Below, piece by piece: positions 7,051 to 15,728 of a DNA stretch of 64,000 nt. The translations under genes were made by a program, and so were the position numbers. The DNA lies in the NCBI RefSeq assembly GCF_009760925.1, contig NZ_VRLV01000004.1, positions 250,308 to 314,307 on the forward strand, read 5' to 3'. Source of the stretch: Nonomuraea typhae (GTDB lineage Bacteria > Actinomycetota > Actinomycetes > Streptosporangiales > Streptosporangiaceae). Under the pieces are notes generated by a model. The model was not told where the DNA came from and did not search any database. It saw only the letters and a program-made list of their open reading frames with translations. Numbering within the stretch: position 1 is the stretch's first letter; every line of letters begins with the position of its first letter.

Positions 7051-8295
7051 ATGACGACTCGCCTGCTGATAGGGCGGGCGCTGTCCGCCCTGGCCACCGC
7101 CCTGATCCCGACCACCCTCACGCTGGCGGTGCTTCGTAGCGACGCCTCCGATCTGGGTCTGGTGCTGGCGGCCGAACTGCTGCCGATGCTGCTCCTCCTG
7201 CCCGTCGGCGGCGTCCTGGCCGACCGGCTCAGGCCGGAGCGGGTGGCGCTGGCCGCCGACCTGGTCCGCTGCCTGTCCCAGCTCGCGATCGGGCTGGAGC
7301 TCGTGCTGGGCGTCTATCGCGTGGCCGACCTGGCCGTGCTCTCCGCGGTCGCGGGCGCGGCGATCGCCTTCGGGATGCCTGCCGTACCCAGGCTGGTGGT
7401 GGGGGTGGCGGCCGAGCACGAGCGGCTGCGCGTCAACGCGCGCATCGGCGTGGCCACGAGCCTGTCCGCGGTGGCCGCGCCCGCGCTCGCGGGCGGGGTG
7501 GCGCTGGCGGCGGGGCCCGGCTGGGCGGCGCTCCTGACCGCGCTGCTCTACGCCTGCTCGGCCCTCACCCTCGGCGGCGTCCGCACAAAGCTCCAGCCCC
7601 CGGCCGGCACCCCTGGCGGCGTGCGCACGACGCTCCAGCACCCGGCCGAGGTCAGGACCCGGCGTTTCACCGCCGACCTCAAGGAGGGCTGGCAGGAGGT
7701 CAGGCACCGCCCCTGGTTCCTGACCAGCGTCCTGGGTCACGGCGTCTGGCACTTCGCGGCCGGTCTCTTCCTCACCCTCGGCCCCCTGGCCGTCACCAAG
7801 GCGGCCGGCGAGGCCGGCTGGGTCCTGATCGTCCAGTGCGGGACGGCGGGCATGGTGGCCGGCGTCTTCACGGCTCCCAGACTGCCGATCCGCCGCCCCC
7901 TCGTCGTGGTCCAGGTGAGCGCCGCGCTCTACCTGCTCCCCATGGCGGCCCTGGCGGCGGGCGCGCCGATGCCTCTGATCGCGGCGGCGTACGGCGTGGC
8001 GATGTTCGGCCTGGGATTGCTGAGCCCCCTGTGGGAGACGGCGGTGGCGGCGGAGATCCCGGAGGCGGCCCTGGGCCGGGTGCGCTCCTTCGACCAGCTG
8101 ATCTCGTTCGCCTCCCGCCCGCTGGGCCTGGCGGTGGCGCTGCCCCTGGCGGGAGTCGCCGGCAGCACGCCTCTGCTCTTGACGGCAGGCGCGCTCGTGG
8201 CCGCCGCCAACCTGGCCGCGGTGGTCAGGATTCCTGGAGCACGGCCTCCTGCAACACCCCGTCACCGATCTCCAGCACCCGATCGGCCAGCGTGA
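7051..8295 (+). CDS. MFS transporter, drug/siderophore exporter type
   Basis: 414-residue major facilitator with about twelve hydrophobic segments. It begins directly with a helix (LLIGRALSALATALIPTTLTLAVL), has the loop motif GGVLADRLRPERV after helix 2, and has a cytoplasmic linker around residues 180-210 containing a duplicated GGVRTxLQxPA segment. Overall it resembles the EntS/antibiotic exporter branch, including the conserved LSPLWETAVAAEIPEAALGRVRSFD stretch. It is probably controlled by the divergent MarR gene. Its last 71 nt overlap the 3' end of the convergent ABC ATPase gene; the overlapped tail (Pro/Arg-rich) is not conserved-looking. The substrate is unknown. Confidence 0.85.
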   Translation: MTTRLLIGRALSALATALIPTTLTLAVLRSDASDLGLVLAAELLPMLLLLPVGGVLADRLRPERVALAADLVRCLSQLAIGLELVLGVYRVADLAVLSAVAGAAIAFGMPAVPRLVVGVAAEHERLRVNARIGVATSLSAVAAPALAGGVALAAGPGWAALLTALLYACSALTLGGVRTKLQPPAGTPGGVRTTLQHPAEVRTRRFTADLKEGWQEVRHRPWFLTSVLGHGVWHFAAGLFLTLGPLAVTKAAGEAGWVLIVQCGTAGMVAGVFTAPRLPIRRPLVVVQVSAALYLLPMAALAAGAPMPLIAAAYGVAMFGLGLLSPLWETAVAAEIPEAALGRVRSFDQLISFASRPLGLAVALPLAGVAGSTPLLLTAGALVAAANLAAVVRIPGARPPATPRHRSPAPDRPA

Positions 8296-8920
8296 TCAGG
8301 CTCGGGTCATGGGTGGCGACCAGCGCGGTGACCCCCTCACTGCGGACGAGGGCCCGGATGAGCTGCATGATCTGCCGCCCGGTCTGCGAGTCGAGCTGCC
8401 CGGTGGGCTCGTCGGCGATGAGCAGCCGCGGCCGGTTGGCCAGGGACCTGGCGATGGCGACGCGCTGCCGCTGCCCGCCGGACAGCTCGTAGGGCCGCTG
8501 ATTGGCGTGCGGCTCGAGCCCGACGAGCGCCAGCAGCATCCGGATCCGCTTCTCGCGCTCCTCGACGGGGGTCCTGGTGAGCCGCATGGGCACCCCGACG
8601 TTCTCCGCCGCCGACAGCACGGGGATGAGCCCGAACGACTGGAAGACGAACCCGACGGTGTCCCGGCGCAGCGCCAGCAGGCCGTCCTCGGCCATCGCGG
8701 TGACCTCGTCCCCGGCGATCACCACCCGCCCGGCGTCGGGCCGGTCCAGTCCCCCGATCTGGTTGAGCAGCGTGGTCTTCCCGGACCCCGACCGCCCCCG
8801 GATGGCGATCAGCTCGCCGGGAAACGCCTGGAAGGACACCTCCCGCAGGGCCACGACCTCCTTGGGCCCCGTCCGGTACACCTTGCGCAGCCCGTCCACG
8901 ACGACCAGGGGCTCACTCAC
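8225..8920 (-). CDS. ABC transporter ATPase, MacB/LolD type
   Basis: 231-residue nucleotide-binding subunit. Walker A GRSGSGKT lies at residues 42-49, the Q-loop at VFQSFGLIPVLSAAENV, the signature at LSGGQRQRVAIARSLA, Walker B at LLIADEPTGQLDSQ and the H-loop at ATHDPS. This is the LolD/MacB class that pairs with FtsX-fold permeases. It is the last gene of the operon 15590-8225 and overlaps the preceding ATPase gene by 8 nt. Together the two ATPases could form a heterodimer driving the large permeases upstream. Confidence 0.92.
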   Translation of the reverse strand: MSEPLVVVDGLRKVYRTGPKEVVALREVSFQAFPGELIAIRGRSGSGKTTLLNQIGGLDRPDAGRVVIAGDEVTAMAEDGLLALRRDTVGFVFQSFGLIPVLSAAENVGVPMRLTRTPVEEREKRIRMLLALVGLEPHANQRPYELSGGQRQRVAIARSLANRPRLLIADEPTGQLDSQTGRQIMQLIRALVRSEGVTALVATHDPSLITLADRVLEIGDGVLQEAVLQES

Positions 8921-9842
8921 CGTTGTTCTCCTCTCGCGCGGGCCACACGCCGATGTGGTCGGCTTCGAGCTCCAGCCGCACCCGCCGTTCCATCTCCAGC
9001 GCGTTCATGAAGTCGCGCGGGAGCTGGAGGCGGCCGACCCGGTCGAGCACGGCGTACTCCTCGGCGATGATCTGCCCTTCGGCCCCCTCCCGCCGCAGGG
9101 TCTCGCTGGAGGTACGCCCGTCCCGGATGCCGATGGTCCGATCGACCTGCTCGGAGACGAGCGGGTCGTGGGTGACGATGACGACGGTGACGCCGAGTTC
9201 GCGGTTGGCCGTGCGCAGCGCGTCGAAGACGTCCCCGGAGGTCTCGCTGTCGAGCTCGCCGGTCGGCTCGTCGGCGAGGATGAGCTGGGGCGAGTTGGCC
9301 AATGCGACGCCGATGGCGGTGCGCTGCTGCTCGCCTCCGGACATCTCGGACGGCCGGCGGTCGGCGCAGTAGTCGACCCCGAGCAGGGTGAGCAACTCCA
9401 TGGCCCGCCCCCTGCGCGCCTTGCCGGCCAGCTTCATCGGCAGCTCGATGTTCTCCCGGGCAGTGAGGTACGGCAGCAGGTTGCGCGCGGTCTGCTGCCA
9501 GATGAACCCGACGACCTCGCGCCGGTACCGCAGCCGGTCCTTGGCGGACATGGCCAGCAGGTCCGTGCCCGCCACCCGGGCCAGCCCGGCGGTGGGCACG
9601 TCGAGGCCGGACAGCACGTTCAGCAGCGTCGACTTGCCGGAGCCGGAGGCGCCCACGATGGCGACCAGTTCGCCCTTCTGGATCAGCAGGTCCAGCCCTT
9701 GCAGGGCGACGACCTCGACGCCTTCTGTCTTGTAGATGCGGACGAGGTTGTCGCAGACGATGTGCGCGTTTTCGCCGAAGGCGGCTTTCTCCTGGCTCGC
9801 CTGGGCTTCCAGCTCGGACAAGGTCGGGTTCACGTCAATCAC
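8913..9842 (-). CDS. ABC transporter ATPase with C-terminal AbrB-like extension
   Basis: 309 residues. The core is an ATPase with Walker A GASGSGKS at 64-71, signature MSGGEQQRTAIGVALA and Walker B LILADEPTGELDSE. It has two additions: a ~30-residue N-terminal helix before the first strand, and a ~50-residue C-terminal tail reading VLDRVGRLQLPRDFMNAL followed by a beta-type segment. The tail resembles a SpoVT/AbrB swapped-hairpin half (D-x-x-GRLxLP), a fold that usually binds DNA or dimerises. The start is GTG 9842, overlapping the upstream permease gene by 8 nt. The function of the tail is unknown; dimerisation of the ATPase pair is one possibility. Confidence 0.88.
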   Translation of the reverse strand: MIDVNPTLSELEAQASQEKAAFGENAHIVCDNLVRIYKTEGVEVVALQGLDLLIQKGELVAIVGASGSGKSTLLNVLSGLDVPTAGLARVAGTDLLAMSAKDRLRYRREVVGFIWQQTARNLLPYLTARENIELPMKLAGKARRGRAMELLTLLGVDYCADRRPSEMSGGEQQRTAIGVALANSPQLILADEPTGELDSETSGDVFDALRTANRELGVTVVIVTHDPLVSEQVDRTIGIRDGRTSSETLRREGAEGQIIAEEYAVLDRVGRLQLPRDFMNALEMERRVRLELEADHIGVWPAREENNGE

Positions 9843-12474
9843 CCACTCGGAGTACGGAGCCGAGGCTGCGGCGACGGCTGATGGCGGTGTGCGTGTAGGC
9901 GCCCAGTACGGCGACGCCGGTCAGCCCGGCGGCCAGGAGGGCCGGCGTCAGCAGGTCGAGGTCGTATCCGCGGATGGCCAGGTCGCCGGTGTAGGCGGAC
10001 AGGTCGACGCCGGGTCCGAGGGCGGCGGGCAGGACGAGGCCGAGCGCGAGCCCGGCCAGCGAGGTCAGCACGATCATGGGGCTGATCTCCAGGACGGTCA
10101 GCCCCTGCGCCTGCCGGGCCGACAGCCCCAGCGTGCGCAGGAAGGACACGGCGGCGGCCCGGTCGGCGGCGCTGATGACGAGGGTGACGATGACGGCGAC
10201 CAGCGCGTAGGCGGCCAGGGCGACGGTCACGATGCGCAGGATGGTGAGGATGGTGCCGGTCAGCGCGTCCCCGGTGATCGCCTGGCGGATCTCGCCGGCG
10301 CCGGTCACGCTGAGGAGCTTGGCGTCGGCGACCGCCGCGGCGGCGGCCCGGATGGCGGCCGCGTCGGCGCTGCCGCCGATGAGCAGGGTGTTGACGTTGA
10401 CCCGGGTCCCGGTCCGCTGGTTGGTGTCGAACGGCACCACCATGAAGCGGCCCTTGGTGAAGAATCCGGGCACGGCGTCGATGACGCCGGCTTCGGTCAC
10501 CTTCATCCGGCTCTGCCAGCCGATGTCCATGGTGCCGCGGCCCTTCAGCCCGGGGGAGACGAGCGCGGGTACGGCGGCGCCGCCCGGCTGGGCGGGCAGG
10601 TCGAGCGGCCGGCCGGCGACGAGGTCGCGCCAGGCGGCCAGGTCCACGGCGAGGACGTCGGCGCGTTCGGAGCTGTAGCCGATCTGCACCCGCCCCGCCT
10701 GCGCCGGCACGACCCGGTCCACGCCCGGCGTCTTGCGGATCCGGTCGATGGCCTGGTCGGTGAGGATGCCGCGGTACTCCAGCCGGATCGGCGCCCCGGC
10801 CCGCTGCCAGACGGCGACCTCCTGGGTGCTGGTGATGCCGCTGGAGATCAGGGAGGCGAAGACCGACACGGCCAGCGCGGGCAGCAGGATGAGCACGGGC
10901 AGCACGCTGAACGTCCTGGCCCGGGCCGCCCTGGTCAGCCCGAGGAAGGGGACGGCGGCGCGGGCGCGGGCGGCCAGCCGTACCACGAGGCGCAGGGGAT
11001 ACGGGTAGCAGCGCAGGGTGATCAGCGCGGCGGCCAGGGTGAGCGCGATCGGCACGAGCAGCAGGAACGGGTCCTGACCCTGGGTGGCGACCTGGGTGGT
11101 GAGGCCGCGGCTGCGCAGGGCGTAGGCGCCGGCCAGGGCGAGGCCGATGACCAGGATTTCGAGCGTGATCCGCTTGGCGGAGGGTTTGGCGGTGGCCACG
11201 TCGCCGCGCCGTTCGTGGAGGGGGGTGCGGTGTTCCAGGGCGGCGCGGGCGGCGGCGTACCCGATGCCGGTCAGCAGGAGCAGCGCGGGACCCGCGTGGA
11301 CCAGGATCACCGCGGGCCCCGGCACGAGGTAGGCGAGGCCGTACCCGAGGATGACGGCGGGCAGCAGGGCGGCGGCGGTGATGCCGGTGGCGGTCGCGAC
11401 GACCTGGGGCAGCGCGCCGCCGCGGGCCCGCATCAGGGCGAGGGCCTGGTCGATGCGGTCGAGCACGAGCTGCACGCCGAGCACGATGACGCCGAGCGAG
11501 ACGACGAGCAGCCCGCCCAGTGCCAGGTACATGATCGTCTGGGCCGTCGCGAGCTTCGTCAGGAACGCGGACATGAGGCTGGGCAACTGGGTTTCGAGGC
11601 GGTGGGAGACGCGGTTCCTGGCGTTGAGCGCGACCGCCTTGTCGTACTCCTTGACGTAGGCCAGCGCGTCCAGGGGGTCGATGCGGCTGAGGGCGGCGGT
11701 GTCGACGGACAGGATCCACGAGTAGTAGAGCCGGCGGCTGTCGCCGCGCAGCGCGGACAGGGCCTCGGCGGGGATGAGCGCGGTGATGTGCCGCTCGACG
11801 TCGGATTTGCCGGGTGGCTGCACCTCGTTGACGGCGAGGGCGTCGCGGTTGTGGGACCACCAGCGGTCGGCCGGGTCCTTGGCCTTGAACAGGCCGACGA
11901 CCTTGATCGCGGCGAAGTCGCTCTCGCCGAGGATCTTCTCGGCGCCGATCGTGAGCCCCATCTTCTGGGCGGCCTCGGCGACGACGGCGACTTCGAAGAA
12001 CGGGATGTCGGCGTTCTGGAAGCGCCGGGTGGACGGCTTGCCGGGCGGGCGTCCTTCGACCCACTCCACCCGCTCGAGGCCGTCCGACAGCCAGGCCAGG
12101 TTGACGAAGGACATCCCGCCGGTGCCGAAGACGGGGGTGGAGACCGTCTTGGCGCTCGTGTGCGAGGTCCCGGCCCCGGTGGGTCGTACGGCGGGCCGCA
12201 GTCCGGCGGGCAGGAGGGCGCGCAGTTCCCTGTCCCATTGGGCGAAGCGGGCGGCGTCGCCGATGTGCTGGTCGGGCCCGCCGTACGACTCGGTGACCGC
12301 GGTGAGGTCGTACTGCTGGGCCGGGGCGGAGTCGAAGTCCTGCGTCATCGCCTGGTCGAAGGCGTTCTGCATCATCCGCGGCATCCCGGCGATGAGCAGG
12401 CACGCGCTCAGGGCGAGAACGGCGAGCATGGCCGGCGCGCCGGGGTTCACCCGAGCCAGCCGCAGGGTCTTCAT
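9835..12474 (-). CDS. FtsX-fold ABC permease, second subunit (intact copy)
   Basis: 879-residue permease with one N-terminal helix (residues ~13-31), a large extracytoplasmic region, helices around the middle, a second extracytoplasmic region, and three C-terminal helices. The last follows LSAYTGDLAIRGYDLDLL and ends in a short Arg-rich tail LGSVLRVGD. This is the MacB/FtsX (ABC3) permease architecture in a double-length form. The start is ATG 12474, overlapping the upstream permease stop by 4 nt (ATGA). It is paralogous to 15729-18134, which lacks the last helix. The substrate is probably a peptide, lipid or lipoprotein, but nothing in the sequence fixes it. Confidence 0.85.
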   Translation of the reverse strand: MKTLRLARVNPGAPAMLAVLALSACLLIAGMPRMMQNAFDQAMTQDFDSAPAQQYDLTAVTESYGGPDQHIGDAARFAQWDRELRALLPAGLRPAVRPTGAGTSHTSAKTVSTPVFGTGGMSFVNLAWLSDGLERVEWVEGRPPGKPSTRRFQNADIPFFEVAVVAEAAQKMGLTIGAEKILGESDFAAIKVVGLFKAKDPADRWWSHNRDALAVNEVQPPGKSDVERHITALIPAEALSALRGDSRRLYYSWILSVDTAALSRIDPLDALAYVKEYDKAVALNARNRVSHRLETQLPSLMSAFLTKLATAQTIMYLALGGLLVVSLGVIVLGVQLVLDRIDQALALMRARGGALPQVVATATGITAAALLPAVILGYGLAYLVPGPAVILVHAGPALLLLTGIGYAAARAALEHRTPLHERRGDVATAKPSAKRITLEILVIGLALAGAYALRSRGLTTQVATQGQDPFLLLVPIALTLAAALITLRCYPYPLRLVVRLAARARAAVPFLGLTRAARARTFSVLPVLILLPALAVSVFASLISSGITSTQEVAVWQRAGAPIRLEYRGILTDQAIDRIRKTPGVDRVVPAQAGRVQIGYSSERADVLAVDLAAWRDLVAGRPLDLPAQPGGAAVPALVSPGLKGRGTMDIGWQSRMKVTEAGVIDAVPGFFTKGRFMVVPFDTNQRTGTRVNVNTLLIGGSADAAAIRAAAAAVADAKLLSVTGAGEIRQAITGDALTGTILTILRIVTVALAAYALVAVIVTLVISAADRAAAVSFLRTLGLSARQAQGLTVLEISPMIVLTSLAGLALGLVLPAALGPGVDLSAYTGDLAIRGYDLDLLTPALLAAGLTGVAVLGAYTHTAISRRRSLGSVLRVGD

Positions 12475-15400
12475 TGGTCCTCCCCGATGCGCAGCGTTGA
12501 CCCGAGCCCCTGCCGCCGCATGCTGCGCGCGAGCCCGGCGACGATGGCGAGCAGCACCGCGGCCACGAGGACGAGCATGAGCACGGTCGCCGGCCAGGGG
12601 ATGTCCAGCCGCACGTCGGGCGTGACCGCGGCGGCCTGCCCGGTGAGCACGATGTGCGGCACGACCAGGTATCCGACGACGACGGCGAGCCCGGTCCCGG
12701 CGGCCAGCGACAGCCCGATGACGAACGTCTGCTCGATGGCCAGCAGCCCGAACACCTGGCGGAAGCTGACGCCGAGCGCCCGCAGGATGGTGAACTCCGA
12801 CATGCGCTCGCGGGCGGCGACGGCGGCGTTGACGAGGAAGCCGAGGGCGGCGAAGACGAGCGCGGCCAGGAAGCCGAGGATCAGCGCGCCCTGCAGGCCG
12901 CTGCCGAGCGGGTCGTCGCGCAGCTGGGTGGCCAGGCGCCGCTGGTCGATCGCGGTGACGTCCCACGTGGGGTGGGTCCTGATGGCCTCTTGCGCGGCGG
13001 CGGAGTCGCCCGCGGTGCCGAGCCACCATTCGGTCGCGGGCAGCGGGAGGTGCCCGGCGCTGAGGTTGCGGTCCTGGAGGGTCTTCAGGTCCACGAGTAC
13101 GGCGGGCTGCTCGGGCGTGGTCGTCGGCATGCGTTCCACGACGCCGGCGAGCTTGATCTCGATGACCTGCCGGTCGAAGGTGATCGGGGCGACCTGGCCG
13201 ACGGCGAGTTTGAGCGAGGCGGCCAGGTCGGCGCTGAGCACGACGGGCAGCGGTGTGTTGATCACGGCGCCGGGCGTGCGGGGCGGGGCCAGCATGGCGG
13301 CGGGGTCGGTGCCCGGGGGCGCGGGCATGGCGACGGCGCCCGGTTCGACCGTGAACAGCCCCGAGCCCTGTTCGCCGGTCCACCGGACGCCGTCGGGCAT
13401 GGTCACGTCCTTGCCGTCGGCGCGCAAGGACAGCACCTGGGCCGCGCGCCCGGAGGCGACGAAGCCCTGGAGGGACAGCGGGTAGCTGATGGTCCCGCTG
13501 CGTCCGGCCAGCCCGGTGAGGTCGAGGGCGCCGGCGCCCACGGGCAGCGCGTGCCACACGCCGAGGGCGTCCGACAGGACGACCTGGACGGCGCCGCCGC
13601 CCTTCCGGGTCTCGACGGTGAGGGTGCGCGGGGTGCCGGGCAGTTCGACCGGCGTGGTCGTGGGCCGCCCGGAGGTCAGCGCGGCGCCGAGGCCGGCGAC
13701 GTCCTGGGCGGACAGGTCGGGCCTGAGCTGGAAGACCTTCTCCATCTTGGCCGCGTCGACGGCGAGGAGGCTGACCAGGGTGTTGTCGAGGTCGGCGCGT
13801 CCCCGGTAGGCGGGCGCGGCGGCCTGGACGCCGGGCAGCGTGGAGAAGGCGGTGCCGCGGCCGAAGGCGCCGAGTTCGCCGCTTTCCGGGGGCCCGGTCA
13901 GCCGGAGGTCGGCGCCGGCCTGGTGGCGGGCCTGGTCGAGCTGCGAGGCGCGCCAGGTGGAGGCGGTGGCCATGGAGACGATCCCGATGGCGATGGCCAT
14001 GGTCAGCAGGAGCGCGGGCCCGGAGTAGCGCAGGGGCCGTCTGGCCACCTGCCAGGCGCCGAGCGCCGGGGCCAGGCTCGCCCGCTTGCTGGTGAACCGC
14101 TCGGCGATCTTGGAGATGCGCGGCACGAGGCGCAGGCCGAGCATGCCTCCGGTGAGCAGCGCGAGCGCGGGGCCGGAGATGATGAGCGGGTCGATGCCGA
14201 GTTCGCCGGTGGCGGTGGAGGTGACCGGCGCGCCGTAGTGCTGCAGCTGCCAGATCGCCAGCCCCGCCACGACCAGGAGCGCGAGGTCGGCGCCCGCGCG
14301 CTCGATGAGGCCGCGCGCCCCGCTGCGGCCGCGGGCCGACTGCTCCTCCACATAGGTACGGCGGGCCCCGGCGAGGGCGGGCAGCGCCAGGAGCACGGCC
14401 GAGGCCAGCGCCACCGAGGTGGAGACGAGGAAGGTGCCGAGGTCGGCGACGGGCGCCAGCCGTACCCCGGTGGCCTGGATCCACGGCAGGGAATTGACGG
14501 CGGCCAGCAGCGGCGGGCCGAGGAACGGCGCGACGACCGCGCACGGGATGGCCACGAGCAGGGCTTCGCCACCGGCGAGGGCGGCCAGGCGCAGGGTGCC
14601 CGCGCCGCGCGAGCGCAGCAGCGCGACCTCCATGCGGCGGTGGTCGGCCAGCAGGCGGGCGGTGAGCATGAGCGCGTAGGCGGCCAGCAGGAGCAGTTGC
14701 AGGACCGGGATGAGCATGGTGGAGCGCGAGACGAGGGCGGCGGTGTCGAGCTGGGTGAGCATGCCGTTGAGGCGGCTGGTGGCGGTGCAGTCCCCGCAGC
14801 CGCCGTCCTCCAGCCGGTCGCGCAGCCCGGCGACGCCGTCGGCCAGGGGGCGCAGGCGCTCGGGGGAGACGCCGCGCAGGTCGGGCAGGGCGGTCCAGCT
14901 GGTGCTGACGGTGGTGGCGAAGCGGTCCAGGAAGGTGTCGCGGGCGACCATCAGCGGGCCGTAGGTGGTGAAGGAACCGGCCTCGACGCCCCGGCTGAGC
15001 AGCGATTCGCCGCTCCAGCGCTCGCCGAAGGGGTCGTCGAGCTGGAAGACGCCGACGATCTTCACGCGGTGGGTCTTCTTGTTCACGCGGCCCTGGGTGG
15101 AGATGACCTGGCCGAGCTCGAAGGAGGTGGCCGAGGCGGCGGGCAGCGAGATCACCGCCTCGACCGGGTCGGCGCCGCTCGCGGGCCAGACGCCGGAGAC
15201 GAGCTTGGCGTGCCGGTCGAGTCCGTCGTAGCTGCCGAACCTGAGCAGCTCCGGCTTCTGCCTGCCCTCCTGGCCGGGCATGGTGAAGGAGTCGGAGTGG
15301 AAGCTGGCGCCGATCTCGGTGGGCACGCCGGTGAACACCTTGCCGATGTCGGCCCGGACGGCGCGGTCCAGCTTGGGGAACGTCTCGGCGGTGATCGGCG

Positions 15401-15590
15401 TGGTGACGGTGACGGCGGTGCTGCCGAAGGAGGCGGTCTCCATCGTGCGCCGGACGCCGACGTCGGCGATGGAGGAGGCGTACATGGTCAGCGCGACCAG
15501 CGTGGTGGTGGCCAGGAGGATGGAGCCGAGGGCGGCGAGGAGGAGCAACGGCTCACTGAACGCCCGCTTGACGATCAACGGCCCCCGCAT
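12471..15590 (-). CDS. FtsX-fold ABC permease, first subunit (intact copy)
   Basis: 1039-residue permease beginning with an N-terminal helix (LLLLAALGSILLATTTLVALT), then an extracytoplasmic domain with a CGDC pair, helices near 290-470, a second large extracytoplasmic region and three C-terminal helices ending in RRQGLGSTLRIGEDQ. The start is ATG 15590 with a GGGGG ribosome site. It is first gene of the complete cluster permease-permease-ATPase-ATPase, all joined by 4-8 nt overlaps. It is clearly homologous along its length to 18131-21382 (for example both have HRRMEVALLR and STMLIPVLQL). The pair is a tandem duplication. Confidence 0.87.
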   Translation of the reverse strand: MRGPLIVKRAFSEPLLLLAALGSILLATTTLVALTMYASSIADVGVRRTMETASFGSTAVTVTTPITAETFPKLDRAVRADIGKVFTGVPTEIGASFHSDSFTMPGQEGRQKPELLRFGSYDGLDRHAKLVSGVWPASGADPVEAVISLPAASATSFELGQVISTQGRVNKKTHRVKIVGVFQLDDPFGERWSGESLLSRGVEAGSFTTYGPLMVARDTFLDRFATTVSTSWTALPDLRGVSPERLRPLADGVAGLRDRLEDGGCGDCTATSRLNGMLTQLDTAALVSRSTMLIPVLQLLLLAAYALMLTARLLADHRRMEVALLRSRGAGTLRLAALAGGEALLVAIPCAVVAPFLGPPLLAAVNSLPWIQATGVRLAPVADLGTFLVSTSVALASAVLLALPALAGARRTYVEEQSARGRSGARGLIERAGADLALLVVAGLAIWQLQHYGAPVTSTATGELGIDPLIISGPALALLTGGMLGLRLVPRISKIAERFTSKRASLAPALGAWQVARRPLRYSGPALLLTMAIAIGIVSMATASTWRASQLDQARHQAGADLRLTGPPESGELGAFGRGTAFSTLPGVQAAAPAYRGRADLDNTLVSLLAVDAAKMEKVFQLRPDLSAQDVAGLGAALTSGRPTTTPVELPGTPRTLTVETRKGGGAVQVVLSDALGVWHALPVGAGALDLTGLAGRSGTISYPLSLQGFVASGRAAQVLSLRADGKDVTMPDGVRWTGEQGSGLFTVEPGAVAMPAPPGTDPAAMLAPPRTPGAVINTPLPVVLSADLAASLKLAVGQVAPITFDRQVIEIKLAGVVERMPTTTPEQPAVLVDLKTLQDRNLSAGHLPLPATEWWLGTAGDSAAAQEAIRTHPTWDVTAIDQRRLATQLRDDPLGSGLQGALILGFLAALVFAALGFLVNAAVAARERMSEFTILRALGVSFRQVFGLLAIEQTFVIGLSLAAGTGLAVVVGYLVVPHIVLTGQAAAVTPDVRLDIPWPATVLMLVLVAAVLLAIVAGLARSMRRQGLGSTLRIGEDQ

Positions 15591-15728
15591 ATGACCCCCT
15601 TAACCCGTTTAGTGAACCTTTGAGGATCAACGGAAGCCAGGGCAAGGTGATCTTCTGAAGGGTTGTGTCCTTGATACGCTGCGGCGATGCGTGTGTGATA
15701 TCGAAACTGTGACAGAAATCGCACAGAA
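15591..15728. other. Gap between the two duplicated permease pairs
   Basis: 138 bp that is less GC-rich than its surroundings. It separates the truncated permease end from the start of the intact cluster and probably carries a promoter for the latter. It contains TGTGA motifs near 15693 and 15708, but no pair of boxes that I would call. Confidence 0.4.

Noticed and set aside
9736..15623. Very long open frames on the + strand, opposite the permease genes
   Set aside because: High-GC third positions leave long open antisense frames; their translation is low-complexity Gly/Gln/Asp/Arg sequence without family motifs, while the - strand has clear permease and ATPase motifs.
15690..15720. CRP-like TGTGA motifs in the gap between permease pairs
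   Set aside because: The two motifs are in direct rather than inverted orientation and one half matches poorly.
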